From contig CP070791.1 of NCBI GenBank assembly GCA_020346825.1, positions 920,463 to 961,489 on the forward strand: a stretch of 41,027 nt of DNA, read 5' to 3'. A model generated the notes under the pieces. That model was given only the letters and a program-made list of their open reading frames with translations, did not search any database and was not told the origin of the DNA. Source of the stretch: Candidatus Bathyarchaeota archaeon (GTDB taxonomy: Archaea > Thermoproteota > Bathyarchaeia > Bathyarchaeales > Bathyarchaeaceae). Below, piece by piece: positions 8,645 through 16,880 of this stretch. A program made the position numbers and the translations under genes. How positions within the stretch are numbered: the first letter of the stretch is position 1; each line of letters begins with the position of its first letter.

Positions 8645-8654
8645 AGCGCGCGCT
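8645..8654. repeat. Palindromic GC tract AGCGCGCGCT
   Basis: A 10-bp perfect palindrome containing (GC)4, in the 247-nt divergent gap between 8523 and 8771. It lies upstream of both candidate promoters. Confidence 0.6.
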
Positions 8655-8731
8655 GGTAGATGATTTACTTAATATTGGTCTCTTCTCCCCAAAACAACAT
8701 TAAATTCTTGGTCTTCTAGAAATATTGGAAT

Positions 8732-8742
8732 CTTATACATAA
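8732..8742 (+). promoter_or_regulatory. TATA-like box for the TackOD1 zinc protein
   Basis: CTTATACATAA, about 29-39 nt before the ATG at 8771. It predicts a very short leader. Confidence 0.45.
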
Positions 8743-8770
8743 TTCTGTAGATTGTGAAAAACATTTATTC

Positions 8771-9817
8771 ATGATTCTGAAAGTTTATAATCTTGCTAAT
8801 GCAAATAAGGCTATAACAGGGCTTAAATTGTCTAAGAAGAGCAAGAACCATCACGATAGGATTCGATTATACAAAGACCGTAACGTGCAATTGCTTATCA
8901 GCAAATTCGTGAGCGGTGAGCTCAGCAAACTAAACCCAGTTTATGATTCCAAGCACGGTTATAGATATCCAGTTGTTGACGCAATAGTGGGTGAACCCTC
9001 TAGCACCGACAGTTTTTTGCTGAATCTTTTTGAGGCTGGAGTTCTAAAGAGGGAGCTTTACGATAAGATCGTTTATTGCCCGTCATGTAACACAGCGAAT
9101 GTTTCTATGCATTATTGCTGCCCCCACTGCAAATCCTTCAACATTAGAAAGAGCGCATTGATCGAACACATAAAATGTGGGTACATTGACACCGAGGAAC
9201 ATTTTCGGAAAAACGACAAGCTTGTTTGTCCAAAATGCCAGAAAGAGTTGACTAAACCTGGCACGGACTACTATAAGGCTGGAGTGTGGTGCACCTGTAA
9301 TGAATGTGGGAAAAGTTTTGACATCCCGGTTCCAGCCCATTTTTGTCGTGAATGTCGCCAAGATTTTGCGTTTGAGGAATCCATTTACAAAGACGCATAC
9401 TCCTACAGTCTGACCTCTGAAGCCATGAAAGAGGCGACCTTGGGCTGGATTCTAATCACTCCAATAAGAGATTTCTTAGAAGGCCACGGATTTGAAGTGG
9501 AGAGCCCCGGGTTCTTAAAAGGAAAATCTGGTGCTAGCCACATGTTTGACATAACTGCTTCTCCCCTAGGGGTTGAACGAAACATCACCGTTATCGACCT
9601 AGCCACCTCAACTGATGATGTAATCTCTGAACAGGCAGTCATTGCCATGTTCGCTAAAACCTATGATGTTGGTCCTGACAAGGCATGCTTGGTTGCGATT
9701 CCAAAAATAAGTGCAAACGGCAAGAAGTTGGCGAGCCTTTACAACATAGTGTTGGTTGAGGCTAAGGACCAGAGAGATGTAATAAAAGCACTTGAGAAGA
9801 AATGCTTGAAGGAATAA
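8771..9817 (+). CDS. TackOD1-type zinc protein with PD-(D/E)XK-like C-terminal domain
   Basis: A 348-residue Cys-rich protein. Residues ~98-215 hold zinc-binding pairs: CPSC, CCPHC, a lone C in the KCGYIDTEEHF segment, CPKC, CNEC and CREC. Their order, with GYIDTEEHF and GTDY between them, matches the TackOD1 output domain of TACK archaea. The C-terminal ~115 residues (LEGHGFEVESPG, ASHMFDITAS, ITVIDLATS, then a beta strand at LVAIP) resemble a restriction-endonuclease-like fold, but the usual E/D-x-K is not obvious, so it may be catalytically dead. TackOD1 usually follows receiver domains; no receiver domain is visible here, and residues 1-95 are not recognised. Likely a DNA- or partner-binding regulator; the role is inference. 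Confidence 0.7.
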   Translation: MILKVYNLANANKAITGLKLSKKSKNHHDRIRLYKDRNVQLLISKFVSGELSKLNPVYDSKHGYRYPVVDAIVGEPSSTDSFLLNLFEAGVLKRELYDKIVYCPSCNTANVSMHYCCPHCKSFNIRKSALIEHIKCGYIDTEEHFRKNDKLVCPKCQKELTKPGTDYYKAGVWCTCNECGKSFDIPVPAHFCRECRQDFAFEESIYKDAYSYSLTSEAMKEATLGWILITPIRDFLEGHGFEVESPGFLKGKSGASHMFDITASPLGVERNITVIDLATSTDDVISEQAVIAMFAKTYDVGPDKACLVAIPKISANGKKLASLYNIVLVEAKDQRDVIKALEKKCLKE

Positions 9818-9911
9818 ACTATGTTCTCGAAGGGATTGGGGTGTCTCTTCGCTCTTTTGCACCCTTAATCGTAAACTAGCCTTCAAAAATGATCTGTTAG
9901 TACAAACCTAT

Positions 9912-10064
9912 GTGTTGGTTTCTGTTGAATATACAAAAAAGTTTCGCCATCTGACTGATGCTTCGTTGAATCAATTACTCCAAGAAGAACGCAGATGCGA
10001 GGTTATTATATCTTCTTTTCCTTCCGATCAAATCTGCGCGTGCTTTCAAGATGGAGCTGTGTAG
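9912..10064 (+). CDS. Possible 50-residue small protein (low confidence)
   Basis: An open frame from GTG at 9912 to TAG at 10064 in an otherwise empty 228-nt gap. The frame is also open upstream but has no ATG. The middle (VEYTKKFRHLTDASLNQLL) reads like a helical protein and the C-terminal half has three Cys. It overlaps the 3' end of the convergent pilin gene by 19 nt. No ribosome binding site is clear. It could be a real small protein, a decayed gene end or chance. Confidence 0.22.
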   Translation: MLVSVEYTKKFRHLTDASLNQLLQEERRCEVIISSFPSDQICACFQDGAV

Positions 10065-10456
10065 TAGTCCACACCTTTAGTTCCCCTGCTGGTTACAACC
10101 TTGACGAGACATACAGAACCTGAAGTCCAAGGGTAAGTAACATTCAACCAGTCATGCTTGTCTTCTTCTAACTCTGTAGTCGTGAATGATTGGGAAGTGT
10201 GATTTACGTATACAGCGGCTATCTTCATTGAGACCTTGCCCACATTGCGGAGATAAATCGAGATTTGGTCAGTTGTGAACCAAACGTCCTCAATGATGAA
10301 GCGTTCACCCATCGTGTCGTGAAGATTATCTGTTATTACATAAGTGGCTGCTATTGCAATTGTCATGGCAGCCACTGCGATAACCATTAATAGGAGACTG
10401 CTTAGGACGGGGGTTATTGCCTTTCTGTCTCGCAATGGATTTCTCACTGTTTTCAC
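10046..10456 (-). CDS. Archaeal type IV pilin-like protein with class III signal peptide
   Basis: Major or minor subunit of the pilus made by this operon. The short basic leader ends in DRKA, followed by ITPVLSSLLLMVIAVAAM, the hydrophobic helix used for pilus core packing. Cleavage by an archaeal prepilin peptidase is expected just before ITPV. The mature part has beta-rich segments and several Asn-x-Ser/Thr sites (for example NHTS, NVTY) that could be glycosylated. The first possible start is GTG at 10456, 1 nt past the upstream stop. GTG at 10447 has AGGTGA 5 nt before it and may be the true start. It is the last gene of the pilus operon. Confidence 0.78.
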   Translation of the reverse strand: MKTVRNPLRDRKAITPVLSSLLLMVIAVAAMTIAIAATYVITDNLHDTMGERFIIEDVWFTTDQISIYLRNVGKVSMKIAAVYVNHTSQSFTTTELEEDKHDWLNVTYPWTSGSVCLVKVVTSRGTKGVDYYTAPS

Positions 10457-10457
10457 C

Positions 10458-11276
10458 TTAGGCTACAAATTTGAGGGTCAGATATCCGCATGCTAGGAGG
10501 ATGACGCTGTGTTTCAAGCCCGCTCCGATTGTTCCTTCGCCCATTTTTCCAGCCATGAGGCCACCGAAGAAGGCTTGAATGGAACTCATGTGAAAGAAAA
10601 CCCTTCTAGCTTCTTCTGGTGTCATTATGGCTGCAAACTCTGCAGTAGATATCTCTGACATACGTACAAAGAAGGATTTGAAGAGCATGACAATGGTGAA
10701 GAGGAAGACGAAGAACGCGATATAGGTAATTGCTACGTAAGGTCTAGTTTGGGTTTTTCGCTCCGCATCAAAACTCAGAGTTGTCTGCACGAATTTTTCC
10801 ATAGGATCAAAAACCTTTTCAACTCGTCCTCCAGATCTGCTGGCTTCAAGGATCAAAGGAACTGTTCGTCTTATGAGAGTCGTGTCAACGCGATCGCTGA
10901 GGGATTGAAGCGCCTTTTCGAAGGGGACTCCCCAACTCATCTGGGCTACCATCTTCTTCAACTCTTTGGCTAGAGGTCCATAACGTCTTTTGGAGACTTC
11001 TTCCAGGGCTTTTGGCAGAGTCATACCAGTTTTTTGAGCTTGAACTATGCTTCGGAAGAGGTCAGGAAGATGTTTGTCTATTGATCTCTTCCAACGATAG
11101 TCGATGTAGTCGAGCACTGCAGGAGGAAAAACGGTGATCACCACTGCCAAAATCAGATACTCGTCAAAGAGAGGGCTGCCTTGAAGCATTATGCACGCTG
11201 TTACAATTATGGTGACTCCTAGAACACTGGATACGATCCAAGCAATCTTCTTCTCCCATTTATCAACTTTAGGCAT
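10458..11276 (-). CDS. Type II/IV secretion system F-family (TadC-like) membrane protein
   Basis: Second integral membrane platform protein of the archaeal pilus machine, 272 aa. Two N-terminal membrane segments (about residues 10-30 and 38-55) are followed by a cytoplasmic helical T2SSF domain. That domain has the usual segment AQKTGMTLPKALEEVSKRRY and an E-A-S-R-S-G-G pattern near residue 142. Two further membrane segments lie near residues 183-203 and 251-270. It sits 4 nt downstream of the first TadC-like gene. Such platforms act as a pair (TadB/TadC-like) with the ATPase to extrude pilin. Confidence 0.82.
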   Translation of the reverse strand: MPKVDKWEKKIAWIVSSVLGVTIIVTACIMLQGSPLFDEYLILAVVITVFPPAVLDYIDYRWKRSIDKHLPDLFRSIVQAQKTGMTLPKALEEVSKRRYGPLAKELKKMVAQMSWGVPFEKALQSLSDRVDTTLIRRTVPLILEASRSGGRVEKVFDPMEKFVQTTLSFDAERKTQTRPYVAITYIAFFVFLFTIVMLFKSFFVRMSEISTAEFAAIMTPEEARRVFFHMSSIQAFFGGLMAGKMGEGTIGAGLKHSVILLACGYLTLKFVA

Positions 11277-11280
11277 ATTT

Positions 11281-12285
11281 TCATCGCTTCGGTGAGATCA
11301 TATCTAGGATTATGAGAAACATGATTGATCCAACTGGCAAGCCAATATACGTTAAAAGGAACAGCAGTAGACGTGGATCAAGCGGTCCAGCTCCGCTTGC
11401 ACCAAGCATCGCCATCACTGAAAGCATTACAACGAAGATGAGGGAACCAGCAACCATTAGAGTGACGTAAAACTCTGCCAACACTGAGAGGGTATCTGAA
11501 AATCGACGCAGTGCAATCCGCTTAAGTTTCATGTATTGACGCGATCGGTCCCTTAGATACTTTGCCAAGCTTCCTCCCGAGCGAAGTGTAGCAATGAAGC
11601 CCTCAAGTAATTCTTTAAACCTTTCAGAAGGTGTTCGTATAGAGGTAGCTTCTAGAGCTGAAATGACGTCAAAACCGAAGAGCTCTACATCCCGCATTAT
11701 GGTTCTCGCTTCTTTGGAGACCGCCAACGAAGCGTCAACAAGAGCTAGAGAACGAAATATAACGTCTGGTGGCACCCCAGCACCCGCCAAAATCGACATG
11801 TACCCTGCGGTGAAGGGAAGCCCGTCCTCCAAGGTCCTTTTCAGACTATCAGCACGATAAATTGGGTAGAAATAGAAACCGACTACAGCTAAGGCACCTG
11901 CGAACAAGCTAATTCCTATTCCAAAAAGAAGAGATGAAACAAGAGAAAGCTTAAAAACGAAGATTAGGAGCATCGGAACAAGAATCAGAACCGATATAGA
12001 AAGAAGCAAAGCTGTCAGAATGACTGTGCTAACGTATGCCTTGAAGTTGACTTTTATTCCAGATTTTCGCAAGCTCACATCCAAGTCTTTGAACAGGGGC
12101 AAAAACCTGTTTGCTCTTCCTCCAATGACTTGATAGGAGAGAACCTGAGGTTTTGTTGCACCTAATTGAAGACGCTCAATCCAGCAGTGAAAACGACGCG
12201 TAACGGGAGAGAAATGTGGGCGAAGGCTGTTTTTAGCGCGTTGACAAACTTTTTTGATTCTCTTCCTAGTTCTGCTTAGAATCAT
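11281..12285 (-). CDS. Type II/IV secretion system F-family (TadC-like) membrane protein
   Basis: First platform protein, 334 aa. The basic N-terminus (SRTRKRIKKVCQRAKNSLR) precedes two membrane segments near residues 85-110 and 115-140. A T2SSF domain follows with the recognisable SILAGAGVPPDVIFRSLA and ATLRSGGSLAKYL motifs, then two C-terminal membrane segments near 273-293 and 307-328. Its start codon overlaps the ATPase stop by 4 nt, which couples their translation. Confidence 0.82.
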   Translation of the reverse strand: MILSRTRKRIKKVCQRAKNSLRPHFSPVTRRFHCWIERLQLGATKPQVLSYQVIGGRANRFLPLFKDLDVSLRKSGIKVNFKAYVSTVILTALLLSISVLILVPMLLIFVFKLSLVSSLLFGIGISLFAGALAVVGFYFYPIYRADSLKRTLEDGLPFTAGYMSILAGAGVPPDVIFRSLALVDASLAVSKEARTIMRDVELFGFDVISALEATSIRTPSERFKELLEGFIATLRSGGSLAKYLRDRSRQYMKLKRIALRRFSDTLSVLAEFYVTLMVAGSLIFVVMLSVMAMLGASGAGPLDPRLLLFLLTYIGLPVGSIMFLIILDMISPKR

Positions 12286-13799
12286 GTCATCCCCAACCTT
12301 GCTCTACGATAAACGCGGGAAGGATCAGCATAGTATTCTCTTATGACTGAGGCAACATCGGTGTGTTTGCGAATTCCTTTTTTCACCATCCAATCTAGAA
12401 CTATTTTTCTTCGAAGAAGCTCCTCTCGAACCTCTTCTTCACCGATCCCTAGACGCTTAATCTTTTGCTCTAGAATGCAACTGCGACCAGAATACAGGAA
12501 GGCATCATGTTTGGCATCCCATCGATACGCTTCATTCGTTAGGAGTTCCTGCGTCCTAGAATCCAAACCAATCATCTCTGTAACTGTGCGGGTTCTTCTT
12601 GCAGGTTTTCCATCGACTTCGGTTCTCAACTGAACCATTACAGCATCAATCATTGTAAGGAGGGGTCTCGGGATGTTCATGGGTTCTGACACCAGACGGT
12701 GAATAACGGAGCTCACAGATTCGCCGTGGATTGTACCCATTCCCAGGTGGCCTGTGGCCATTGCTTGGAAGAGTGTGTAAGCTTCTTCACCGCGAACTTC
12801 ACCTACAAGTAGGTAGTCCGGTCTCTGCCTAACAGCCGTCTTCAAGAGATCAAACAGTGTAATTGCACCCCTTTCTTTTTCGTCATGTCCGAATCCTGAT
12901 CGTACGACCGATGGAATCCAGTTTTCATGGGGTAGGTTAAGTTCGGCAGTGTCCTCTACGCTAACTATTTTTAGTCCCGGTTTTATGAACATTGACAGAC
13001 AATTAAGTACGGTCGTTTTTCCTGCTGCCACTCCTCCCGCTACGAGAATTGATGCTCTGTTTTCGATGGCATACCAGAAGTATGAAGCCATGGCAGATGA
13101 AAGGGTGCCTAAGGAAATTAAGTCTGAAATGGTTAGGGGGTCGACGCGAAAACGGCGAATTGTGAATGTTGAGCCTTTTCGAGTAATCTCTTTTCCATAA
13201 CTCATTTGGATGCGGCTTCCATCGGGGAGGGAAGCGTCAAGTAATGGCGCAGCAAAGGAGATATTCTTTCCTGCAAGATAGGCAAACCTTACTATGAAGG
13301 AGTTAAGTTCGTCAACATCATTGAAGAGGATGTTTGTTGGAATGGATTCATATTCGCGGTGCCACACGTAGATGGGTATGTTAACTCCGTCTGCTGAGAT
13401 GTCTTCAATCAAAGGGTCTCTCATAAGTGGGTCAATCTTTCCGAAGCCAAGAAAGTCGCGTATGATGTAGTAAATGAGTTTGTCTGTGGCTTCTTGGGCG
13501 ATTTCCAATTGATAGTCTTTAATGATCTCGCGAATCTTGTTTTTGAGATATTCTTCAGCTTTTTTTCGTGTTCCAACCTCTTTGAGATTAACGTCAATTT
13601 CTGTAATGAGCAAGCCTTTGATTTCTTTGAGTTTATCCTCTTCTTCTTTGAGGAGGGTGGGTTCAATAACTTCATATCTTATTCTCTGTGTGTTTGGTTC
13701 TCTGACAAGTGCAGCGTAGACGTAGGGCTCATGAATGGGATAGACTTCTCGGAAAACCGATGGTTTTTTTTCTTGCACCGATTTTGACTCGATTTCCAT
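12282..13799 (-). CDS. Type II/IV secretion ATPase (GspE/TadA/FlaI family), pilus assembly
   Basis: Hexameric ATPase that powers pilin assembly from the cytoplasm. Walker A is GGVAAGKTTVLN near residue 255. The Asp box and Walker B region read PDYLLVGEVRGEEAY near 332, followed by the His box (ATGHLGMGTIHGES). The length of 505 aa fits the archaeal family. It is the first gene of a four-gene operon (ATPase, two membrane platforms, pilin). The absence of FlaJ-, FlaH- and FlaG-type genes argues for a pilus rather than an archaellum. The ATG follows GTGAGGG. No prepilin peptidase gene is nearby. Confidence 0.88.
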   Translation of the reverse strand: MEIESKSVQEKKPSVFREVYPIHEPYVYAALVREPNTQRIRYEVIEPTLLKEEEDKLKEIKGLLITEIDVNLKEVGTRKKAEEYLKNKIREIIKDYQLEIAQEATDKLIYYIIRDFLGFGKIDPLMRDPLIEDISADGVNIPIYVWHREYESIPTNILFNDVDELNSFIVRFAYLAGKNISFAAPLLDASLPDGSRIQMSYGKEITRKGSTFTIRRFRVDPLTISDLISLGTLSSAMASYFWYAIENRASILVAGGVAAGKTTVLNCLSMFIKPGLKIVSVEDTAELNLPHENWIPSVVRSGFGHDEKERGAITLFDLLKTAVRQRPDYLLVGEVRGEEAYTLFQAMATGHLGMGTIHGESVSSVIHRLVSEPMNIPRPLLTMIDAVMVQLRTEVDGKPARRTRTVTEMIGLDSRTQELLTNEAYRWDAKHDAFLYSGRSCILEQKIKRLGIGEEEVREELLRRKIVLDWMVKKGIRKHTDVASVIREYYADPSRVYRRARLGMT

Positions 13800-13823
13800 T
13801 AGCCCTCACGTTTACTCCGCTTT

Positions 13824-13912
13824 CTAGCTTTTCCGCTAGGGAATTAGCTACCAACGCTGACTAGCGGATTTCTCGACGAGAATATATTGTATAGCAAGAC
13901 TTAATAAAGTCT
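13824..13912 (-). promoter_or_regulatory. Pilus operon promoter with inverted repeats
   Basis: A minus-strand TATA-like stretch at 13880-13893 (TATACAATATAT) lies about 85 nt before the ATPase start. Immediately upstream is the inverted repeat AGACTT-AATA-AAGTCT (13897-13912). Downstream in the leader is CTAGC-N6-GCTAG (13824-13839). Either could be an operator. Confidence 0.4.
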
Positions 13913-13930
13913 ATGGATGGAAAATCACTT

Positions 13931-13960
13931 ACAAAACCACAGCCTAAACGAGCTAGGCTG
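13931..13960 (-). terminator. Hairpin terminator overlapping the end of infB
   Basis: The minus strand has CAGCCTA, a 7-nt loop and TAGGCTG (13940-13960), followed by TGG and four T. The stem includes the infB stop codon. A 7-bp perfect stem plus a short T run is a good candidate for transcript end or 3' protection. Confidence 0.5.
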
Positions 13961-15731
13961 CCCAGAAAGGAGATTTGCGCCGCATCACTTCCACTAAATC
14001 ATTTAACACCCCAAGTTCCTCCGAGGACAGGCGATCTTGAAACTTCGACAGCAAGGTTTTGACCTGGACTTCAGGCACTCTAACGAAAAATATGTCCCCT
14101 TCCTGAATATGACGTCCTACAATCGGTTTATTCAACGAAACAGCTACTTGCATTCCAGCATTAGCCCCTGACACCGCCTGACCGCGATCTTGAATTTGCA
14201 TGATCTCACCGACCTCTCGTCCATCTTCTTTAACAAGAAGATGTCTTGGTTGGATACGTCCCGCCAAAACTTCCATCCCAACTATGGCTGGTTTCGCTTT
14301 CCTGAACACGTAACCAGGAATGAACCTAGCCTTACCTGGTTTGACTAATCTATCAAACTCGTCTTTAAGTTTAGCTTCCTTCTCGCTCCTAATCCATTGC
14401 GTGTAATCGTCAATTAGATGGTAGATGATGGCATGTCGAAAAATGGGGACTCCTCGAGTCTTCGCTTCTTCCGCTGCATCTGGCAACACCCTCACATTGA
14501 AGGCTAAGATCGCTCCATGAAGGGGTTCACGTTCCTTAACCACAGCAGCCTCGGTGACATCTCGCTTGGAAACATCGCCAACGTCCGCCAATCTTATCGG
14601 AACGTTGTTCCGTTTCAAACTCTCAGCAATGGCTTCAAGGGACCCCAACGCATCGGTTTTCAACACGACACCTTCCACATCCGTGGCGACTCTAATTTTC
14701 TCAACTTCTTCAGAAACCGATTTAACGTAGTTTTTCAGGCGGTTTTCAGAGGGAACTACATACAAAGGTGCACCAGCTAAAGCTTCTTCAAGATTTGGCG
14801 CCGCAATCTTTATTCCAGCTGCAGCGGAAACCGCTTGCACCGAGGAGAACTTATCTCGAGGATCTCGAATCTCGTCTAAGGGTTTTGGCAAAAGAACAGC
14901 TCGGACATTGGTCACGATGGGTTTTTCTCTGGCACCCACAACTATTATGTCTCCTTTCTTGAGAACCCCATCATAAATTATTACGTTGATAGTGATACCC
15001 AATCCCGGTTCCTCTTTGACTTCTAAAACAGTTCCTTTTGCTGGTCCCTTTGTTACCCGGAGGATGGGACGCAAATATTGTTGAGTTAAGCCAACGAGAA
15101 CTGCCAGAAGTTCGGGTATACCCTCGCCTGTTTTGGCGCTCGTTGGGACAACAGCGATGTTTTTTGTGAAATCAACTATTTTGTCAAATCGGTCTGCTCT
15201 AAAACCAAGTCTAGAAAAGGTTCCAAAAATTGTGTATAACTTTTCATCTAGATCTTGGCGAACATACGGATCTTGACTCCTGTAGGACGCCAAAAAGGTT
15301 CCGTCAAGCTTGGATTTCCACCCCGGTAAGCGATCAATTTTGTTTGCGGCTACAAGAAAAGGCGTCTTCCTGGCCTTCAAGATGTCAACACACTCGTATG
15401 TCTGAGACTCAAACCCTCTCAGAACATCAATAACAAGAATAGCGATATCTGCTACCGCTCCACCTCTCTTCCTCAGGTTGGCAAAGGCTTCATGACCTGG
15501 CGTATCGATGACAAGCAATCCAGGGATTCGCACCCTCCTCTTTAACCCTTTCAGAAGAGGCCCACATACTTTGACAAGGATCTTAACGGGAAAAAAACTC
15601 GCTCCAATGTGTTGAGTTATGCCTCCAGCTTCACGGGCTTGAACACTGCTCTTTCTGATACGATCTAGCAGTAGAGTCTTTCCAGTGTCGATGTGACCCA
15701 ACACGCACACGATGGGTTGTCGTACAGGCAT
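13953..15731 (-). CDS. infB: Translation initiation factor aIF5B (IF2 homologue)
   Basis: GTPase that promotes ribosomal subunit joining with initiator tRNA. The G motifs are clear: GHIDTGKT (G1) near residue 12, DTPGHEAF (G3) near 75 and NKID (G4) near 130. The factor's own domains II to IV follow. The length of 592 aa is normal for the archaeal factor, which lacks the long bacterial N-terminus. I start at ATG 15731, not the TTG 12 codons upstream. GCGAGGAAAG lies just before this ATG, and family members begin right at the G1 strand (MPVRQPIVCVLGHID). It is the last gene of the L7Ae cluster but has its own TATA-like element. Confidence 0.92.
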   Translation of the reverse strand: MPVRQPIVCVLGHIDTGKTLLLDRIRKSSVQAREAGGITQHIGASFFPVKILVKVCGPLLKGLKRRVRIPGLLVIDTPGHEAFANLRKRGGAVADIAILVIDVLRGFESQTYECVDILKARKTPFLVAANKIDRLPGWKSKLDGTFLASYRSQDPYVRQDLDEKLYTIFGTFSRLGFRADRFDKIVDFTKNIAVVPTSAKTGEGIPELLAVLVGLTQQYLRPILRVTKGPAKGTVLEVKEEPGLGITINVIIYDGVLKKGDIIVVGAREKPIVTNVRAVLLPKPLDEIRDPRDKFSSVQAVSAAAGIKIAAPNLEEALAGAPLYVVPSENRLKNYVKSVSEEVEKIRVATDVEGVVLKTDALGSLEAIAESLKRNNVPIRLADVGDVSKRDVTEAAVVKEREPLHGAILAFNVRVLPDAAEEAKTRGVPIFRHAIIYHLIDDYTQWIRSEKEAKLKDEFDRLVKPGKARFIPGYVFRKAKPAIVGMEVLAGRIQPRHLLVKEDGREVGEIMQIQDRGQAVSGANAGMQVAVSLNKPIVGRHIQEGDIFFVRVPEVQVKTLLSKFQDRLSSEELGVLNDLVEVMRRKSPFWAA

Positions 15732-15799
15732 ACAGCTTTCCTCGCTGTCTATTATTGGAAGCAGCAATTATTAGATTCTATCATGAATGACTCGTCAAC

Positions 15800-15808
15800 G
15801 TTATAAAC
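15800..15808 (-). promoter_or_regulatory. TATA-like box for infB
   Basis: Minus-strand GTTTATAAC about 70-77 nt before the ATG at 15731. It predicts a leader of roughly 45 nt. A TGCGCGCGCG tract lies 16 nt upstream of it. Confidence 0.5.
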
Positions 15809-15823
15809 CGTTTCGCTAGGTTC

Positions 15824-15833
15824 TGCGCGCGCG
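15824..15833. repeat. Alternating purine-pyrimidine tract (TGCGCGCGCG)
   Basis: A 10-nt strictly alternating tract, in the infB upstream region just beyond the TATA-like box. Confidence 0.6.
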
Positions 15834-15929
15834 AAAACTGAAAAGCAAAACCTGATCCACATGGGCTTTGAAGCCGATGCCAAACTGGCTATCGTTAGCT
15901 CGCTGTAAGATTGGAGGACATTTGTGTAA

Positions 15930-16598
15930 CTAGATTCTTCGTCTTCGTGAATCCTCACCAAGATTTTGGAGATGCTTTTCACATTGAGAAATTACTTTGT
16001 CAACTTCTTCAAATTTGTAGTTTGCGTCAATAATGGCAAGCAACTTCCTCTTTCTAAAGTAACCTATCACGGGCTTCGTTTTTTCAAGATACACTCTTAA
16101 CCGGTTCTTTATGGCTTGAGGCGCCTCATCTGAGCGTAAGTAAAGCTTCCCTCCACAGCGGTCGCATATTCCCTCAAGTTTGGGAGGGACCTCTTTCACG
16201 TGGTATGTTGCTCCACATTCTCTACAGGTTCTTCTCCCGCCAAGCCTAGACATGATGATCCACTCAGAAGCGACGAAATTTAAGACCTTACTGATTTTTT
16301 TGAATCTTTCCATAGCTTCTGCTTGGGCAATTGTCCTTGGAAAACCGTCGAGGAAAAACCCGTTTTTGCAGTCGTCTTCCTGCAATCTTTTTTTCACTAG
16401 TTCAATGGTTGTTTCGTCGGGAACTAGGTCTCCACGAGATACGTAATCTTCTATTTTCCTACCTAGTTCTGTTTCATTCTTCATGGCTTTGCGGAACAGG
16501 TCTCCAACGGAGATTCTTGGTATGTTAAATTTTTCTGAAAGGATTTTGGCGTAGGTGCCTTTGCCTACTCCGGGAGATCCCAGTATGACGATGTTCAC
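15930..16598 (-). CDS. adk: Adenylate kinase with zinc-type LID domain
   Basis: Converts ATP plus AMP to two ADP. The P-loop is GSPGVGKGT at residues 7-15, and the AMP-binding segment includes DGFPRT near residue 85. The LID carries two Cys pairs, CREC near 124 and CDRC near 140, which should bind structural zinc as in long-type (bacterial style) adenylate kinases. The length is 222 aa with a basic tail. The ATG is at 16598. The gene sits between L24e and infB, where many archaea carry ndk (nucleoside diphosphate kinase). Confidence 0.92.
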   Translation of the reverse strand: MNIVILGSPGVGKGTYAKILSEKFNIPRISVGDLFRKAMKNETELGRKIEDYVSRGDLVPDETTIELVKKRLQEDDCKNGFFLDGFPRTIAQAEAMERFKKISKVLNFVASEWIIMSRLGGRRTCRECGATYHVKEVPPKLEGICDRCGGKLYLRSDEAPQAIKNRLRVYLEKTKPVIGYFRKRKLLAIIDANYKFEEVDKVISQCEKHLQNLGEDSRRRRI

Positions 16599-16635
16599 TG
16601 TTCATCACTTTAGCCTCTTCATGATTTCTTCTTCC

Positions 16636-16646
16636 TTATAAAAGGA
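16636..16646 (-). promoter_or_regulatory. TATA-like box upstream of adk
   Basis: Minus-strand CTTTTATAAGG, 38-48 nt before the adk ATG, in a 61-nt gap. It suggests adk can be transcribed apart from the ribosomal genes. Confidence 0.4.
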
Positions 16647-16659
16647 GGGGCTTGTTCAA

Positions 16660-16857
16660 TCAGGCTTTGCCCTTCTCTTCTTTTCCAAAGTATTTTGTCC
16701 AGCGAACCTTGCGGGAATCACGTTTTAGCTCAACGGAGCTTTTTCTGCACTTGCTTGAACAGAACCATAGAAGGGTTCCGTCGTTTCTCACATACATGGC
16801 TCCGGTGCCTGGGGGAAACTCGTGTCCGCAAAAGGAGCAGAGTCTGGTTTTTGGCAC
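16660..16857 (-). CDS. rpl24e: 50S ribosomal protein L24e
   Basis: Zinc-ribbon protein of the large subunit. The CSFCG pair near residue 7 and CSSKC near residue 33 form the zinc site, and PPGTGAMYVRNDG is the family core. GTG at 16857 is preferred over TTG at 16863, because GTGAGGGG ends 6 nt before it and family members start MPKT. That gives 65 aa, the usual size. It is cotranscribed with S28e upstream, with 23 nt between them. Confidence 0.92.
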   Translation of the reverse strand: MPKTRLCSFCGHEFPPGTGAMYVRNDGTLLWFCSSKCRKSSVELKRDSRKVRWTKYFGKEEKGKA

Positions 16858-16880
16858 TGGCAACCCCTCACATGAGTGTA

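Noticed and set aside
13494..13787. Plus-strand Phe-rich ORF at the start of the pilus ATPase
   Set aside because: It arises from Lys/Glu codons of the ATPase N-terminus on the opposite strand.
15752..15982. Minus-strand 76-codon ORF between adk and infB
   Set aside because: It overlaps the 3' end of adk and the infB leader, has Ser-rich unnatural composition, and crosses the predicted infB promoter and GC tract.
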